Source: Rhizomys pruinosus
Taxonomy: Eukaryota > Chordata > Mammalia > Rodentia > Spalacidae
Reading direction: 5' to 3'
Assembly: GCA_009823505.1 (NCBI GenBank)
Contig: VZQC01006589.1
Coordinates: 4,499,041 to 4,563,040, forward strand
Length of the DNA stretch: 64,000 nucleotides
Shown here: one piece after another, positions 43,981-58,399 of the stretch
Layout of the letters: every line of letters begins with the position of its first letter
Numbering within the stretch: the stretch's first letter is position 1
Made by a program: the position numbers and the translations under genes
Notes under the pieces: model-generated
Told to the model about the DNA's origin: nothing
Seen by the model: only the letters and a program-made list of their open reading frames with translations
The model's database searches: none

Positions 43981-44134
43981 CTGTATGAGCAGAACCAATG
44001 GAATTAATACGTAAGCTTACTTTTGAAATATTAAAGCAATGAGAATCAAATAAATAGAAACACCCCGTCACTATATAATTGCCATATACTGTGCCACAAC
44101 CTTACCTCATGACATATGGTGCTCTGGTCTTCTT

Positions 44135-45000
44135 TTAAAATTATTATTGGGGGAGCACACATACCACAGCATGTGTGTAGATGTCAGAGGAATTGTGGAA
44201 TTGGTTCTTTCCTTCCACCTTTATGTGGGTTCCGGGGACTAAACTCAGGTTGTCAGACTTGCATAGCAAGTGCTTTTGCAAGCTGAGTCATCTTACAGGC
44301 CCAGGTTTCTGTCTTTTTAATGTCTGTATTAAATGCTTCAGGTAGGGATCAGACGTAAGTGCTGATAAGTTCAATGGGAAATGTCCCCCATACTCATGTG
44401 TCTGAATACTTGGTCCCTGGCTGGTGAGGCTATGAAAACTTTGGTGGGTGAGGTCAAGTGGAAGGAAGTAGTGGTGGTGGGGCAGACCTTGAGGGTTACG
44501 TAGCCTGGCCATGTTTCCTTCTGAGGTCTCTGCTTCCTGATCCACTGAGATGTGAACTCTGCAACATTTTCCCTTCCATGATGTGCCTTCTCAAAACATG
44601 AGACAAAACAACCCTTCCCTGAAGTTGCTTCTGATAGGTATTTTGTCATAGCGACAAGAAATGCAATAGACAGTGGGAGGGTTAAAACTGTTTTAATCCT
44701 CCCACTGTCTATCCCAGGGCTTTAAAGGTGTGCAGTAGGAAGATCGTGAATTTGAGGCCAGTCTGGATCATAAGCAAGATCCTATCTCAAAAGCAACCCC
44801 CAAATCAACCCAAAAATATACACAAAAACTCTACAGTTAAATAAAGACAAATTTTAAAACGCCATTTTTGAGCTGGAGTATCACTGTGCTGTCCTTGAAC
44901 CGTGCTGACCTTCAATTCCTTGGTTCAGCCATCCTCCTCCCCCGCTTCCTGAGTAGGGAAGACTATAGGCACACTCTACCAGGCCTGCCGAAAACGCTTG
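44135..45000. repeat. B3, LTR-like repeat and B1 remnants in intron 5
   Basis: B3 minus 44135-44303. An interspersed repeat of about 340 bp (44320-44665, with cctggctggtgaggctatga and acccttccctgaagttgctt) looks LTR-like; I cannot name the family. B1 remnants: plus 44690-44800, minus 44865-44995. Confidence 0.6.
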
Positions 45001-45084
45001 TAGTCATACCTGATCAAAGATCCGAGGAGGAGTTAAGCTAGTATTCTAATCCAGAAAGGCAGCCACTTACTCTCTTCAAAGAGG

Positions 45085-45625
45085 GTGAAGGACGTGCATT
45101 ACAGCAGACCACAATTTACCCAGGTTCACATTTCACAGCTTCAGTTACCCAGAGTCAACCATGGTGTGAAAATATTAAATGGAAAACTCCAAGAATAATT
45201 CATACATTTTAAACTGCATGCTGTGCTGCATAGTATGACGTGATCTGGCCATCCTGCTTCATACTGCATGGGATATGAATTAGCCCCTTTCCGCATGTCT
45301 ATCCACTGGTGTCACTTAGCCACTTTAGTCCTAAATCAGCTGTCATGATATTATATTTACTTCATTTCTTCATGTATGCATAATGCCATCTCCTATAATA
45401 ATGAGATATGTAGAAACCAGTCTAGCATCTGTCCTCATCCACATAATTTTTATTACAGCATATTGCTATAATTATTCTATTATTGTTAACCCCTATTGCC
45501 CTAAGTTATAGAACATATGAATAGGAAAAAGCATACTATGCCATAGAGTTTGGTAGTGTATGTGGTTTCAAGCATCCACAGGGTCTTGGACTATACTCCC
45601 TATGAATAAAGAAGAACTATTATAT
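45085..45625. mobile_element. Ancient Tigger-like DNA transposon fragment
   Basis: A diverged stretch including ggtttcaagcatccacaggg and tcttggactatactccctat. It resembles the end of mammalian Tigger/MER2-type (TcMar) elements, followed by gaataaagaagaactattat. No transposase reading frame remains. The family assignment is from memory only. Confidence 0.5.
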
Positions 45626-45734
45626 ATATTATTTTTTCAGAATAAGTATATGTACTGAACTTGTACACATCTCACAGTTTCCCCTGGAGAGAAGCCATTA
45701 AAATACTATCAGGTTGTTGATATCAACAACTTTA

Positions 45735-46235
45735 ACTGTATCTTTTTAAAACTTAAAAAAATAGTTATTTTATGTGTATGAGTGTTTTGCTTGCCATGCA
45801 TGTAGGTGCACTGGTGGCACGCAATGCCCTTGGAGACCAAAAGAGGACGTCAGATTCCCTGAAACTGGACTTAAGAACAGTTGTGAGCTGTCCTACATAA
45901 GGTGCTGAAACCAAACCTGGATCTTGTGTAAGACAGTGTTTTGTTTTGTTTTTTTTTAATTTTTTTATTTATTTTTGTATGTGTATGAATGTACTGTCTG
46001 CATGTAGGTCTGTGCACCCGTGTCGTGCAATGCTGCGGAGGTCAGAAGAGGGTCTCGGATTCCCCTGGAACTGGAGTTCTCCTGGAATTGGAGTTACAGA
46101 CGGTTCTTAGCTACCATGTGGGTGCTGGGGATCGAACCCGGGTCCTCTGCAAGAGCAGTCGGCACTCTTAACCGCTAGGCTATCTCTCCAGCCCGAGAAA
46201 ACAGTGTTTTTAACCATGGAGCCATCTCTCCAGCT
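45735..46235 (-). mobile_element. B2 inserted into an older B2
   Basis: An old minus B2 starts at 45745 and its end (ccatggagccatctctccag) resumes at 46214. A young minus B2 (45957-46195) sits between, with acagtgttt on both sides as a probable target-site duplication. Confidence 0.85.
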
Positions 46236-46394
46236 CCTTTAACTGTATCTTAATATGTAATATCCTACATAACAACTTTTACCAAAAAATTAGTCTGGGG
46301 GTTACATAAGTAGAAAAATAAGTAAGGATGTCTCATAGACACAAATAAATTTTTTTTTTTTTCAGAGAAAGGCACCAATACTCAGATACTATAA

Positions 46395-48280
46395 TCTTTT
46401 TTTTTTTTTTTTGGTCTTTTCAAGACAGGGTCTCCTTGTAGCCACCCCAGCTTGTCCTTGTCCTGGAACTCGCTCTGTAGACCAGGCTGGTCTTGAACTC
46501 ACAAAGATCCGCCTGCCTCTGCCTCCTGAGTGCTAGGATTTTAATTTTATTTGTATATTTGCTTGTGTATGTGTGCAATTGTGCCAGTGTGGATCTGTGT
46601 ACCTGAGTGCAGTGCCCGTGAAGGCAAGAAGACAGTGGCAGTTCCCCTGGAGCTGGAGTTACAGGCTGTTGTAAGCTGCCTGACCTGGGCACTGGGAACC
46701 AAACTCAGGTCCTCTGCCAAGAGCAGCAAGTACTCGACCACTGAACCATCTCTCTAGCACCTATTACTCAAAAGTTGACTGTGAGATTACTAGGGAGATG
46801 GTTCAGTAGGTAGGGCACTAGCTGTGTAAGTGTGAGGACTGGAGTTTAGGCCCCTACCACCCACATAAATGCATAAATGCTGGGGTAAATATATAAATTA
46901 GGCCAGGCATGGTGGTACACACCTTTGATCCCAGCACTCAGGAGGCAAAGGCAGGCAGATCTCTGTGAGTCCAAGGCCAGCCTGGTCTATATAGTGAGTT
47001 CCAGGCCAGTTGGGACTACAGAAAGAGCCTGTCTCAAAAAGACTATTTATGTAATTATGGTGGGAAGGCAGAGGCAGGGGATCCTCAGAGCAAGCTAGGT
47101 AGCCAGACTAACCTCCTCAGAGACCTCAGAGCTCAAGTGAGAGATGCTGCCTCAGTACAGAAAGTGGAGAATGATATAGGAAGACACTCAACATCAATTC
47201 CTTGTCTCCACAAACATGTACATTCACACCATTACACATGTGCTCCCCATACATGCAAATAGGCATACACACATGCACACCTACCACACACACATACATA
47301 CAAGAAAAAAGGAAAAAAAAATACTAATGACAGCTTTAAAGTAATTTACATCACCCTTTACATCTGGGAACAACTGATAAATTAACTAAACCACATCAAT
47401 GTACAGCTTATTGCATACTAGCCAACCAGACATACAGAGAATGAAAATGCTAGAATACAAATCAGACAAGTGACTTTTAAATTATATTAGAAATGATATT
47501 ACAGACCTTTTGCAAACTTTGAAAGTATTTTCTTTTTCTTCTTTAATAGTTATCTTGTCTGAACCTCTACACTGTGAAGAAATGATGTTAAATAAGCATA
47601 AGTAAATACTTCTGTGATACATTTTAAACTAGGAGGCTTACCAGATTCATTTAAAACGTGTTAGATGTAAGGGGACAGTTACATCTGTGTAAGATGTAAG
47701 ACAATTACTCTGTGTAATTTAAAATGCTCAAAATGACTAAAAATGTCTACTGCTGCTGAGGATGGTGCCACACAGATGTAATCCCAGCCATGAAGGCAAG
47801 ATCAACAGTAGTAGTTAAAGATCATCCTGTGCTACATAGTGAGTTTGAGGCCAGTCTGGGCTATGGGAGATCCTGTTTCAAGAAATAAACAAGGGGCTGG
47901 AGACGGATCAGCAGTTAAGAGCACTGGCTGTTCCTGCAGAGGACCCATGTTTGGTTCCCAGCACCACATAAAGGCTACCGACTGCTCATAACTATAGTTC
48001 TAGAGGATCCAATGCCCACTTTTGTCCTCCATGGGGACTGCACACACATGGATTTAAATCCATGCAGGAAAAACACTCATACACATAAAATAAAAAGAAT
48101 TAAAAAAAAATCAGCTGAGAAACAGCACATAAACAGAAAGTCACACTAGGGTATGTGGCAGAGCACATGTTTTGTACACATGAGGTAGAGGTGGGCAGAG
48201 TTCTCTGAGATCCAGGATAGCCTGTCTACACAGTTTGTTCCCTGCCAGTGGGGCTACAGGGACACTCTATCTCAAACAAA
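46395..48280. repeat. SINE cluster around exon 5
   Basis: B1 minus 46395-46540, B2 minus 46541-46762, a plus B4-like element 46775-47320 split by B1 plus 46895-47045, then beyond exon 5 B1 plus 47745-47890, B2 plus 47893-48095 and an old B1 plus 48130-48280. The stretch 48281-49070 is unique with no gene signal. Confidence 0.78.
47507..47571 (-). CDS. Topaz1: Topaz1 exon 5
   Basis: This is a 65-base exon with a TTTCTTCACAG acceptor and an AAAAG/GTCTGT donor, starting in phase 0 and ending with two bases. It reads CRGSDKITIKEEKENTFKVC. The TKEEKEN..VCKSKDSRNA pattern across the exon 5-6 join agrees with human TOPAZ1 as I recall it. It was found by asking which small exon could link exon 4 (phase 0) to exon 6 (needs two bases before it). 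Confidence 0.83.
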
Positions 48281-49074
48281 ATGAACCATAACATAAGAAA
48301 ACAACAACAAAACTAAAAGGGGGAGAATAAAAATCAGAGTGAAATAGCAAGAAGAAAAGCAAAATAGAAAATCAGTGAAACCAAAGGCAGATTCTTTCAA
48401 ATTATTGCTACAGTTATTTTTCAATGCTTTAGAGTGAGGGTTGCTAATGAATGGCAATACAGGTTGCCAGATTTTGTAAATTCTGTGTTCATATGAACAC
48501 AGAAACCCCCATTTGTATACATACTGTCTATGCTTCTATGCCACAATGGCAATTAAGTAGCTGCAACAGTGAGCCAATGTCCCAGAAGTCATACAAATCA
48601 CCTGGGCCCATTTTTCTTTAGAAAGTTTGCTGTTAGCAGAGTCATTAAACTGAAGTGTGTGACCTCAGAAAAGATCACTGAGACTTTGACTTTGTACTGT
48701 AAAAAGGAAATCACAGTACAGATCTTGAAGGGCTAACTCAGCAAGTCTGGGTTATCTACACTTATTAAAGTTTTGTCCCTTGATCTGATTCTGGCAGCTA
48801 ACCTCTAAGCTCTCTGAGTGTTCTTGCCTAGTGTGTATTTATTTGGGGTTCTGACCTTTGTGAGTTCTGGGACTGACCTGAGAGCAGTCCTGGGGACCTC
48901 CAAACAAGTCCCATGACATCACAGGAGTAACATGGGACAATCCATGCCAGTTGTTTAAGAGCAGCTGGCTGGCATATAAGAAAGGCTCAAACCTGTTGTT
49001 TGTCAACTTGATAAGCAATACTTTGTGAATTTCTTGTTTTGTTATACAATACTTCTAGTACTTACAGACCATTT

Positions 49075-51290
49075 TTTTAAAAAAGATTTATTTATTAAGT
49101 TCATGTGTATGTATCTGAGTGTATATATGTGTACAATGTATGTGCAGGCAGCTGTGTGCTGCCATGTCGGTGCTGGGAACTGAACCCAGGTCCCCTTCCT
49201 TTGGAAGAATATCAAGTGCTTTAACCACTGCATCATCTCTCAAGACCCTTAAAGACCATTTCCTTTTTTAAAAATTTTTAGCCTGGCGTGGTGAGGCACA
49301 CCTTTAATCCTAGCACTCAGGAGGCAGAGGCAGGCTGATCTTTGTGAGTTCAAGTCCAGCCTGGTCTACAGAGTAAGTTCCAGGACAGCTGGGGCTACAG
49401 GGAGACCCTGTGTCAAAAAAGACCAAAAAAAAAAAGATTTTATTTACTTTTATTTTATGTGTATTTGCCCTCATGTATGTAAGTGCACCATGTGCATGCA
49501 ATCCCTGAGGAGGCCAGAAGAGGGTTCCCTGAAACTTTTGGAACTAGAGTTAAGGATGGATGTTAACTGCCATGGAGGTGCTGGGAACTAAACCTGGGTC
49601 CTCTGGAAATAAGTGCTCTTAACAGTCCATCTCCCTATCCCTTAAAGGCCATTTTCAAATGAGGTTTATATTTCTTATTCATTTGACAATTATTAACCAC
49701 TGCTCTCAGAGCTAGAGAATAAAGCTTTAAACAAAATGGAACAAAAATTCTTGTTTTAATTAGGTTTCACTCTAGCAGAAGAGACGAAACTAAACAAATG
49801 TATTTAGACTGGGTGTATATAATCTGAACATCTGAAGTCTGGGATGATCTGAAATCTGAAACTTTGTGAGTGCCAACATGATGCTCCAATACTTTGGAAG
49901 CATTTCAGAGCTCAGGTGCTTGAATTAGGTATGCTCAGCTGGAACAGTCTTACATAAATATTCCAAGGCTGTGTGTGATGGTGTATGCCTATAATCCCAG
50001 CACTTCCGGAGGCTAAGGCAAGAATATTGTCAAGTGTGAGGCGAGCCTAAGCTACATAGCAAGATACTGTCTCAAAACAAAAACTCCTCTCCAGGTAGTA
50101 CAGTATCATAACACCTCTGAAATCTGAAACACTTCTGGACTCAAGTGTTTCAAATAAGGGATTTCCACCTGTAGTATGCTAGATAACGGTAACTGTAAAG
50201 AAGGTAGGACATGAAACATGAAGGGAGCACACTGCAATTTAGAGTGGATGCCAAGGAATGTCTCCTGAGAACATCAAGTACAAGCAAAGACCTTAGGGGA
50301 AGAGGAGCATCGACAATCCCATCGTCTAGGGGAAGAGTGTTCCAGGCAGATAAAATGGCAAGGGCAAAAGGCCTTGGAGTGGGAGAAAGCCTGGCATGTT
50401 TCAGGAATAAGGAGGCTGGAATGGTCAAGGATAAGTGCAAACCAAGTAGCAGAAGAGTTCAGAGTGGTAATGTGGCAGGCAAAGGTTTCAGGTAGACATG
50501 GAGCCTTGGAGGCCACCACAAGGACTTTAGGCTTGGCTGTGAATATTACAAACTTTTAGAGTTTGATGTAGAAGAATGAATGACAGAATGAAAATTCTAT
50601 CTTATTGAGAATAAATTACCAGAGAGCAATAGATGAGAGGCAGAAGATCTGCAGGAACCTATGGTAGTAATTTGGACAGCAAGTGATACTTGTCTGGACT
50701 TATGTAGTGTTGATGGCATGTAAAAAGCAGAAAGTTCTCTAAACATCATATGAAGGTAAAACAAGCAGCATCTCCTTACTGTCTGGACATGGATGAGGAA
50801 GAAAAAAAAAAAGACAAGTAAGCCAAGGTTTTAGACTTGTAATTGAAAGGGATGGTTGTCATTAACAGAGAAGGAAGGGGAGGGGGTGTATAGGTGAGAG
50901 CTCTTAAACTGTTAAGTTTTTAAAAAAATTTTTATTTTTATTTTTTATATGTATGAATGTATTGCCTGCATGTAGGTAGGTGTTGTGTGATGCTCACAGA
51001 GGTCAGAAGAGGGTAATCAAATCCCGTGAAACTGGAGTTAGGATGGTTGTTAGCTGCCATGTGGGCGCTGGGACTCAAACCTGGGTCCTCCTCTGCAAGA
51101 GCAATTGGAGCTCTTAACCACTGAGCCATATCTCCAGTCCCTAAAATGTTAATTTTTTTTTTTTTGGTCTTTTTGAGACAGGGTCTCCCTGTAGCCCCAG
51201 CTGTCCTGGAACTCACTTTGTAGACCAGGCTGGCCTTGAACTCACAAAGATCCGCCTGCCTCTGCCTCCCAAGTGCTAGGATTTTTAAAT
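49075..51290. repeat. Intron 4 SINEs and an old repeat
   Basis: B2 minus 49075-49245, B1 plus 49275-49435, B2 minus 49436-49640, B1 plus 49965-50090, B2 minus 50935-51140, B1 minus 51145-51290. The stretch 50150-50920 (and its likely continuation 51300-52200) has a worn repeat flavour (ggcaagggcaaaaggccttg, tggcatgtttcaggaataag), like an ancient mammalian interspersed repeat; I cannot assign it. Confidence 0.7.
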
Positions 51291-51884
51291 GCCCAACTGG
51301 TCATACAAGAGGGATAAGCAAGTAGGTGAAGAGAAATAAAGATCTGTATTTCAGAGGGGTCTGGGCTAATATAAATTTGAACAACTTAACACATACATTT
51401 TTTGCAATGCACTTGGATGAAACAATGCTGGGGAGCAAATCTAGTAGAAAAAAGAACAGATTCATGGTTTCAGTTTTGAGTCACTTGAATATGTACAGGT
51501 CAAGGAGACTGAGAGAAACCATCAAACTGCAAGGTGGCAAACAAAAGCAGAGAATGAATAAGGCAAGTATGTTTACTCTGGAAGGCAAGTGAAAAAAGTT
51601 TCAAAGAAAGGGCAGCCATTCTGTCAAATGCTAGTGGGAGGTCTATCAGGACATTCAGCAATGAGGGTGTCACTGACATGGTTAGGATGAGTAGTTCTAG
51701 TGGAGGGTGAAGACCTTTGCAAAATTGAAGACAGAAGCTGAAGATAATGGATATAGACAAATGTTCTGGGAGGCAGGATAACAGCTCAAAAGGGCCATGA
51801 CTAAGGTCTTGTTCCATGTATAGATGAAAGGTATATTTATCTGTTAATGAGAATGATTCAGTAGTGAAGGGAGAATTCTAGAAT

Positions 51885-53030
51885 CTATTCTATTTTATTT
51901 TATTTTATTTATTTATTTTATTTTATCTATTTTAAGACAGTAAAGCAATAGAATCTAGTAGAGGTGGAGGAAACTATACCTGGCTAGTTTAATTCATCCA
52001 CTGTATCAGGAGAGAAGCTGGACTGCTGGGAGGATGCAGGGATGTGGTCTTATATATTGGTGGGAACTCAGGATATTCTTTTCTACTTACTTCAGTTTCT
52101 TGGTGAAGTGGGAAACAAGGTTGTTAGCTGTGTAGCAGAGTGAGGAGCAACTCAAGGTTTAAGGGGAAAGAAGTATGAAAGAGTTGCTTAGGAATCAATT
52201 ACATTGACCGTATGAAAAGGTTCAGATAATCATACACATCTGGCATATTTTTTTTTTCAATACTGGCATATTTTTTTTTTCAATACTGGGGCTAGAACTC
52301 AGGGCCTTGCAAATGCTAGTCCAATACTTTGCAACTGAGCTTCATTCCCCCCCCCCAGGCAGAAAACTTAATAATTTGACTTCAAAGTTTTTCCCCCTAT
52401 ATCAAGTATCAGTGGTATGCTCCAACAAGTTAGGATTAGCTGCAATTCCTGCCTTCTACATTTGTAGATTCATAACTGACACTGAGATTCATGGCCAAAG
52501 GTACTATGATATTAAAAAAAATCAAGGAAAATCAAATAACATTCAATACTTCATGTTTAATGAGTCTGGGAAATGTGACATTTTATTTAGAATGTCTTAC
52601 ATCAGTTTGTGATGAACTCCAGGATGCTGAAAAGGTAAATATGTATGTAGTACATTACATTTTTCTCAGACAAGGAATTGTGTTTATACTATGTTTACAT
52701 AAACCTTCACTAGGTCAGTCACTTTGCAAGAGTGATGTAGTTCTTTTACTCAATGAAAGTAGCTATATGTGTCACCTTACAGTACTATTAGGATGAATTT
52801 CTGCACTGTTACTAAGGCCATGAATAAGAAAATACACACACACAAAAACAAAACAAAACAAAAAACAAAAAAGCTGGGCGTGGTGGCACATGCCTTTAAT
52901 CCTAGCACTTGGGAGGCAGAGGCAGGTGGATCTTTGTGAGTTCAAGGCCAGCCTGGTCTACAGAGAAAGTTCCAGGACATAGCTGGGGCTACAGGCAGAC
53001 CCTGTCTCGAAAAGACAAAAAAAAAAGAAA
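51885..53030. repeat. (TTTTA)n, ID-like piece and a B1 before exon 4
   Basis: (TTTTA)n at 51885-51930, a minus ID-like piece 52280-52350 preceded by a short direct repeat (ggcatattttttttttcaat twice), and a young B1 plus 52868-53025. The stretch 52351-52867 is unique. Confidence 0.75.
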
Positions 53031-53072
53031 GAAAGAAAAAAGAAAAAGAAAATACACAATATTTTTCAGTAC

Positions 53073-53206
53073 CTTCTCTTCCAAGTTTGAATCTTTCGAA
53101 TCTTTCATTTGCTCTCTGAGGTCTCCCAGGTTTTCATTTTCAACAGTCTCCTTGATCTCTTCTAGGGAAACGAATGTACCTTTGGAATCACATTTTATCT
53201 CTTTTG
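53073..53206 (-). CDS. Topaz1: Topaz1 exon 4
   Basis: This is a 134-base exon with a TTTTTCTCCAG acceptor and a GAAG/GTACTG donor. It adds an acidic, charged stretch (KEIKCDSKGTFVSLEEI, then ENENLGDLREQMKDSKDS, ending in LEEK). The ENETLGD-type core is shared with human TOPAZ1 as remembered. It starts with two bases of a split Ala codon and ends on a complete codon. Confidence 0.88.
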
Positions 53207-53434
53207 CTGGAGAAAAACAATATTCAATTATAGAAACTTTAAACAAAATAATCAAAGACTCTCTATAAAACTTAGAATTCAGAAGTTCTCAAGGTCTCCT
53301 GTGACAAATGAAGTAAAGCTTTAAGCAGATTATGTAGTTCCTAACTTCTTAGCAAAAGAACTACACCACATGGTATAAAAATGGCTCACAGTAAAATATT
53401 TGAGAACCTTTCTCATGTTCCAGTTACTTCAAAT

Positions 53435-55655
53435 ATTTTTTTGTAGAGTGGTGGCAAAGATCTTTAATCCCCGAACTCAGGAGGTAGAGTAGGAGATCTC
53501 TATGAGTTTGAGGCTAGCCTGGTCTACATAGTGAGACCCTGTCTCAAAAACATTTTTTTTAAAGAACTGACATAAATTTATTATTTATGTTGTGTGTATG
53601 TATGTGTACTTATGAAAGTCAGGGAACAAAGTGCAGGATTTGGCTTTTCTCCTTCTACCTAAAGTGGATTCTGTACATTGAACTCAGATCATCGGGCTGG
53701 GCAGTAATCACCTTTGCCTACTTAGCTATCTCGCTGGCCCTATTTTTTTTTTATTTATGAAACAGGGTCTCACTGTGTAGTCCTGGCTGTCCTGGAACTC
53801 ACTATTGAACTCAAAGAGACCCACCTGCTTCTGCCTCCTAAGAGCTGAGATTAAAGGCCTAAGCCACTACATTCAGCAACACTAAAAATATTTTTAAAAC
53901 TCAAAAGTAAAAATTAACTTTTATTGTTATAATTCAGGTTCTTAAAATTATGATTATCTGTTAACTGATTTTTCAAGGACAGATTTAAGATAACATTATA
54001 TACACACATATATATGAATATATATTTATAAATATATATAAAAATACACACACACACACATACACACGCACAAAGAGGCTGGCCTTGAACTCACAGAAGC
54101 CTGCTTGCCTCTGCCTCCCCAGTGCTGGAATTAAAGGCATGTGCCACCATGCCTGGCATATATATTTCATTTTCAAGGTAAGACTGAGAGATTGCAAAGG
54201 TCAAATATTTAGCATTTGTAAAGAACACATAACAAAGTTATACATTAAATAATTAAAACAGAAAATATCTCAAAATTTGATCTGCCAGTTAAAACTGAAG
54301 AAAACTGATGAAGTCTGTAACACACAGCAGATGCTAAATGAAAAGCTTCCCACTCCACTTAATTCTGACTAGGCCTGAACAGAGACATGCAGATATTTCA
54401 ATACTCCTTGTTCTTAAAGTACCAATTTTTACCTGTTGACAAGGTAGCACAGATCTTCAACTTCAGTAATCCAGGGTCCAGCACAGCAAGTTCTTTACTA
54501 TAAAGCAAATAGAGCTCAAACATGGACCACTGAACATTCAACAGAGCCACCCAGGTCTAAAACAACTGTACAACACTAACTTTGACAGCTGGTGAGCATC
54601 CCCAGGTCCCCAGATCCCAGCACATCTGCCCAGATTCTCACTTGGCTCTTTAATCACAGTATGCTGCCTTTCTTAGGCAGTGTTACCACCCCAACTGTTA
54701 GGAAGGACCTGACAAGATACACATTTGAACATTTTTAAAGGATTTCACCAATGCAAGAGAGTGTTTACCTTCTACTTTCATGCATATGTATGTTTTTCTT
54801 GTTCCCAATCTAAAAACAAGACAGTTTGAGTGTAGTTTAGGGTTTTTTGCTTGTTACTGTTCCTAAGTACATTTTGTAATCTAAAAGTTACAGCTACAGA
54901 GACCAGATTTAACCTAATCTGGGTTCCAAACTGTTCTGACACTTTTTTGTTGTTGTTGTTTTTTTTGGTCTTTTCGAGACAGGGTCTCCCTGTAGCCCCA
55001 GCTGTCCTGGAACTCACTCTGTAGACCAGGCTGGCCTTGAACTCACAAAGATCAGCCTGCCTCTGCCTCCCAAGTGCTAGGATTAAAGGCGTGCGCCACC
55101 ATGCCCAGCAAGAATATATTTTTTTAATCTAACAAAGAATCCAGAAAAAATGGGCTAATTCATGGAGCACTAGTTTTCATTAGTAAACTGGCTAAAATGA
55201 GCTTGTCTGAATAATTATAGTGAAGAACATGAAAATAAACTCAACTGATGGTTGAAAATTCACTTTATAATTTTAGATTTTAAAAGCTAATCTGTTTTGT
55301 ATCATCCAAGAAATATATACATTGCTTTATTTTAACATAACTATACTTCCAGGTATCAGCAGTAAGATGCTATTTATTTTAAAAACTGCTTATCACTGGT
55401 TTATTATTCTTCCCTCCTTGAGAATGTCTATAGCACCAAGAACAAGAATACATTTATTATAAGTAGAACTGGCTGTGTTTCTCAATTTTTTTTCTTTCAT
55501 ATTAGAACAATGCTTTTGTCTTTTTGAGACAGGGTCTCTCTGTAGCTCCAGCTGGATCTCACTATGTAGACCAGGCTGGCCATGAACTCACAGAGATCTG
55601 CCTGCCTCTGCCTCCCAAGTGCTGGGATCAAAGGCATGTGCTACCACACCCAGCT
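53435..55655. repeat. Introns 3 and 2: B1 and B3 copies
   Basis: B1 plus 53435-53550, B3 minus 53565-53738, B1 minus 53740-53880, B1 minus 54068-54160 next to an AT/CA tract, B1 minus 54950-55110, B1 minus 55513-55655. The stretch 54498-54949 and the 55111-55512 gap are unique. Confidence 0.82.
54433..54497 (-). CDS. Topaz1: Topaz1 exon 3
   Basis: This is a 65-base exon between a TTTATAG acceptor and an ACAG/GTAAAA donor. It supplies the last base of the codon split at the end of exon 2 and reads KELAVLDPGLLKLKICATLST. It ends on the first base of a codon, as exon 4 requires. The ELxVLD core matches what I remember of TOPAZ1. It was too short to show as a long open frame and was found from the phase of its neighbours. 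Confidence 0.85.
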
Positions 55656-55709
55656 AAAATGCTATATTTAATAACTATTTTAAAATGGAGTATCAACAAT
55701 CACTATTTA

Positions 55710-57626
<1,917 letters not shown>

Positions 57627-57784
57627 CTAATCAAAAGAAGAAGACATACCAGAAAACATTTTTATGCTGCAGAAAAAAAGCAGTATCAGTTGACAAAAAG
57701 AAATTGTAAACCCATCCATTCTTATTTCCCTGAAGAGTGGTTTAGAAATGCACACTGATTTTTATATTATATACCTAAATTTTT

Positions 57785-58060
57785 CTTGTTTTTTTGAGAC
57801 AGGGTCCCCCAATAGCCCCCAGCTGGCCTAGAACTCGCCATGTAGACCAGACTAGGCTGGCCTTGATCTCACAGAGATCTGACTGCCTCTGCCTTCTCAG
57901 TACTGGGATTAAAGAGATGCACCACCATGCTGGGCTATTTTTTTTTTTTTTAAAGTATGGCTCATTGCTTAGCCCAAGCTAGTCTCAAATGTGAGATTCT
58001 CCTGCTTCAGCCTCTCACCTGCGGGATTACAGGTGTGGACCACCATGCCTGGCTTGAAGG
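57785..58060 (-). mobile_element. Two B1 SINEs in intron 1
   Basis: Minus B1 copies at 57785-57938 and 57940-58055 lie back to back in the 796-base intron between exons 1 and 2. The remaining intron sequence shows no trace of the missing exon 2 codons. Confidence 0.88.
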
Positions 58061-58399
58061 TCTAATTTCTGTTAAAGAACTGCATATAAACCTGTATAAA
58101 TTCGAAAACAGCTGAAAACCCTTTATCATTTCATGCTAGTCAAACTGAACCACTTGAAATTCCTTCTATTGTAATTGTAATGATGGGTTCCCAAATGAGA
58201 AAACATACACCTTTATTACAAAACTCTTTCCACCTCTCCTCTCCTCAACCATGTGCATTGGGTAAAGGCCACAAAGAATCAAATTAAAGATTAGTAGCAA
58301 AACTAAGATGGAACCAGCTGGGGTGCAAAGGCATGAGGAGTGACCTCCTAGAGCTTTGTGCTGCATGCAGTCTGGGATTAGAAAGAGCTCCGCCCTCCA

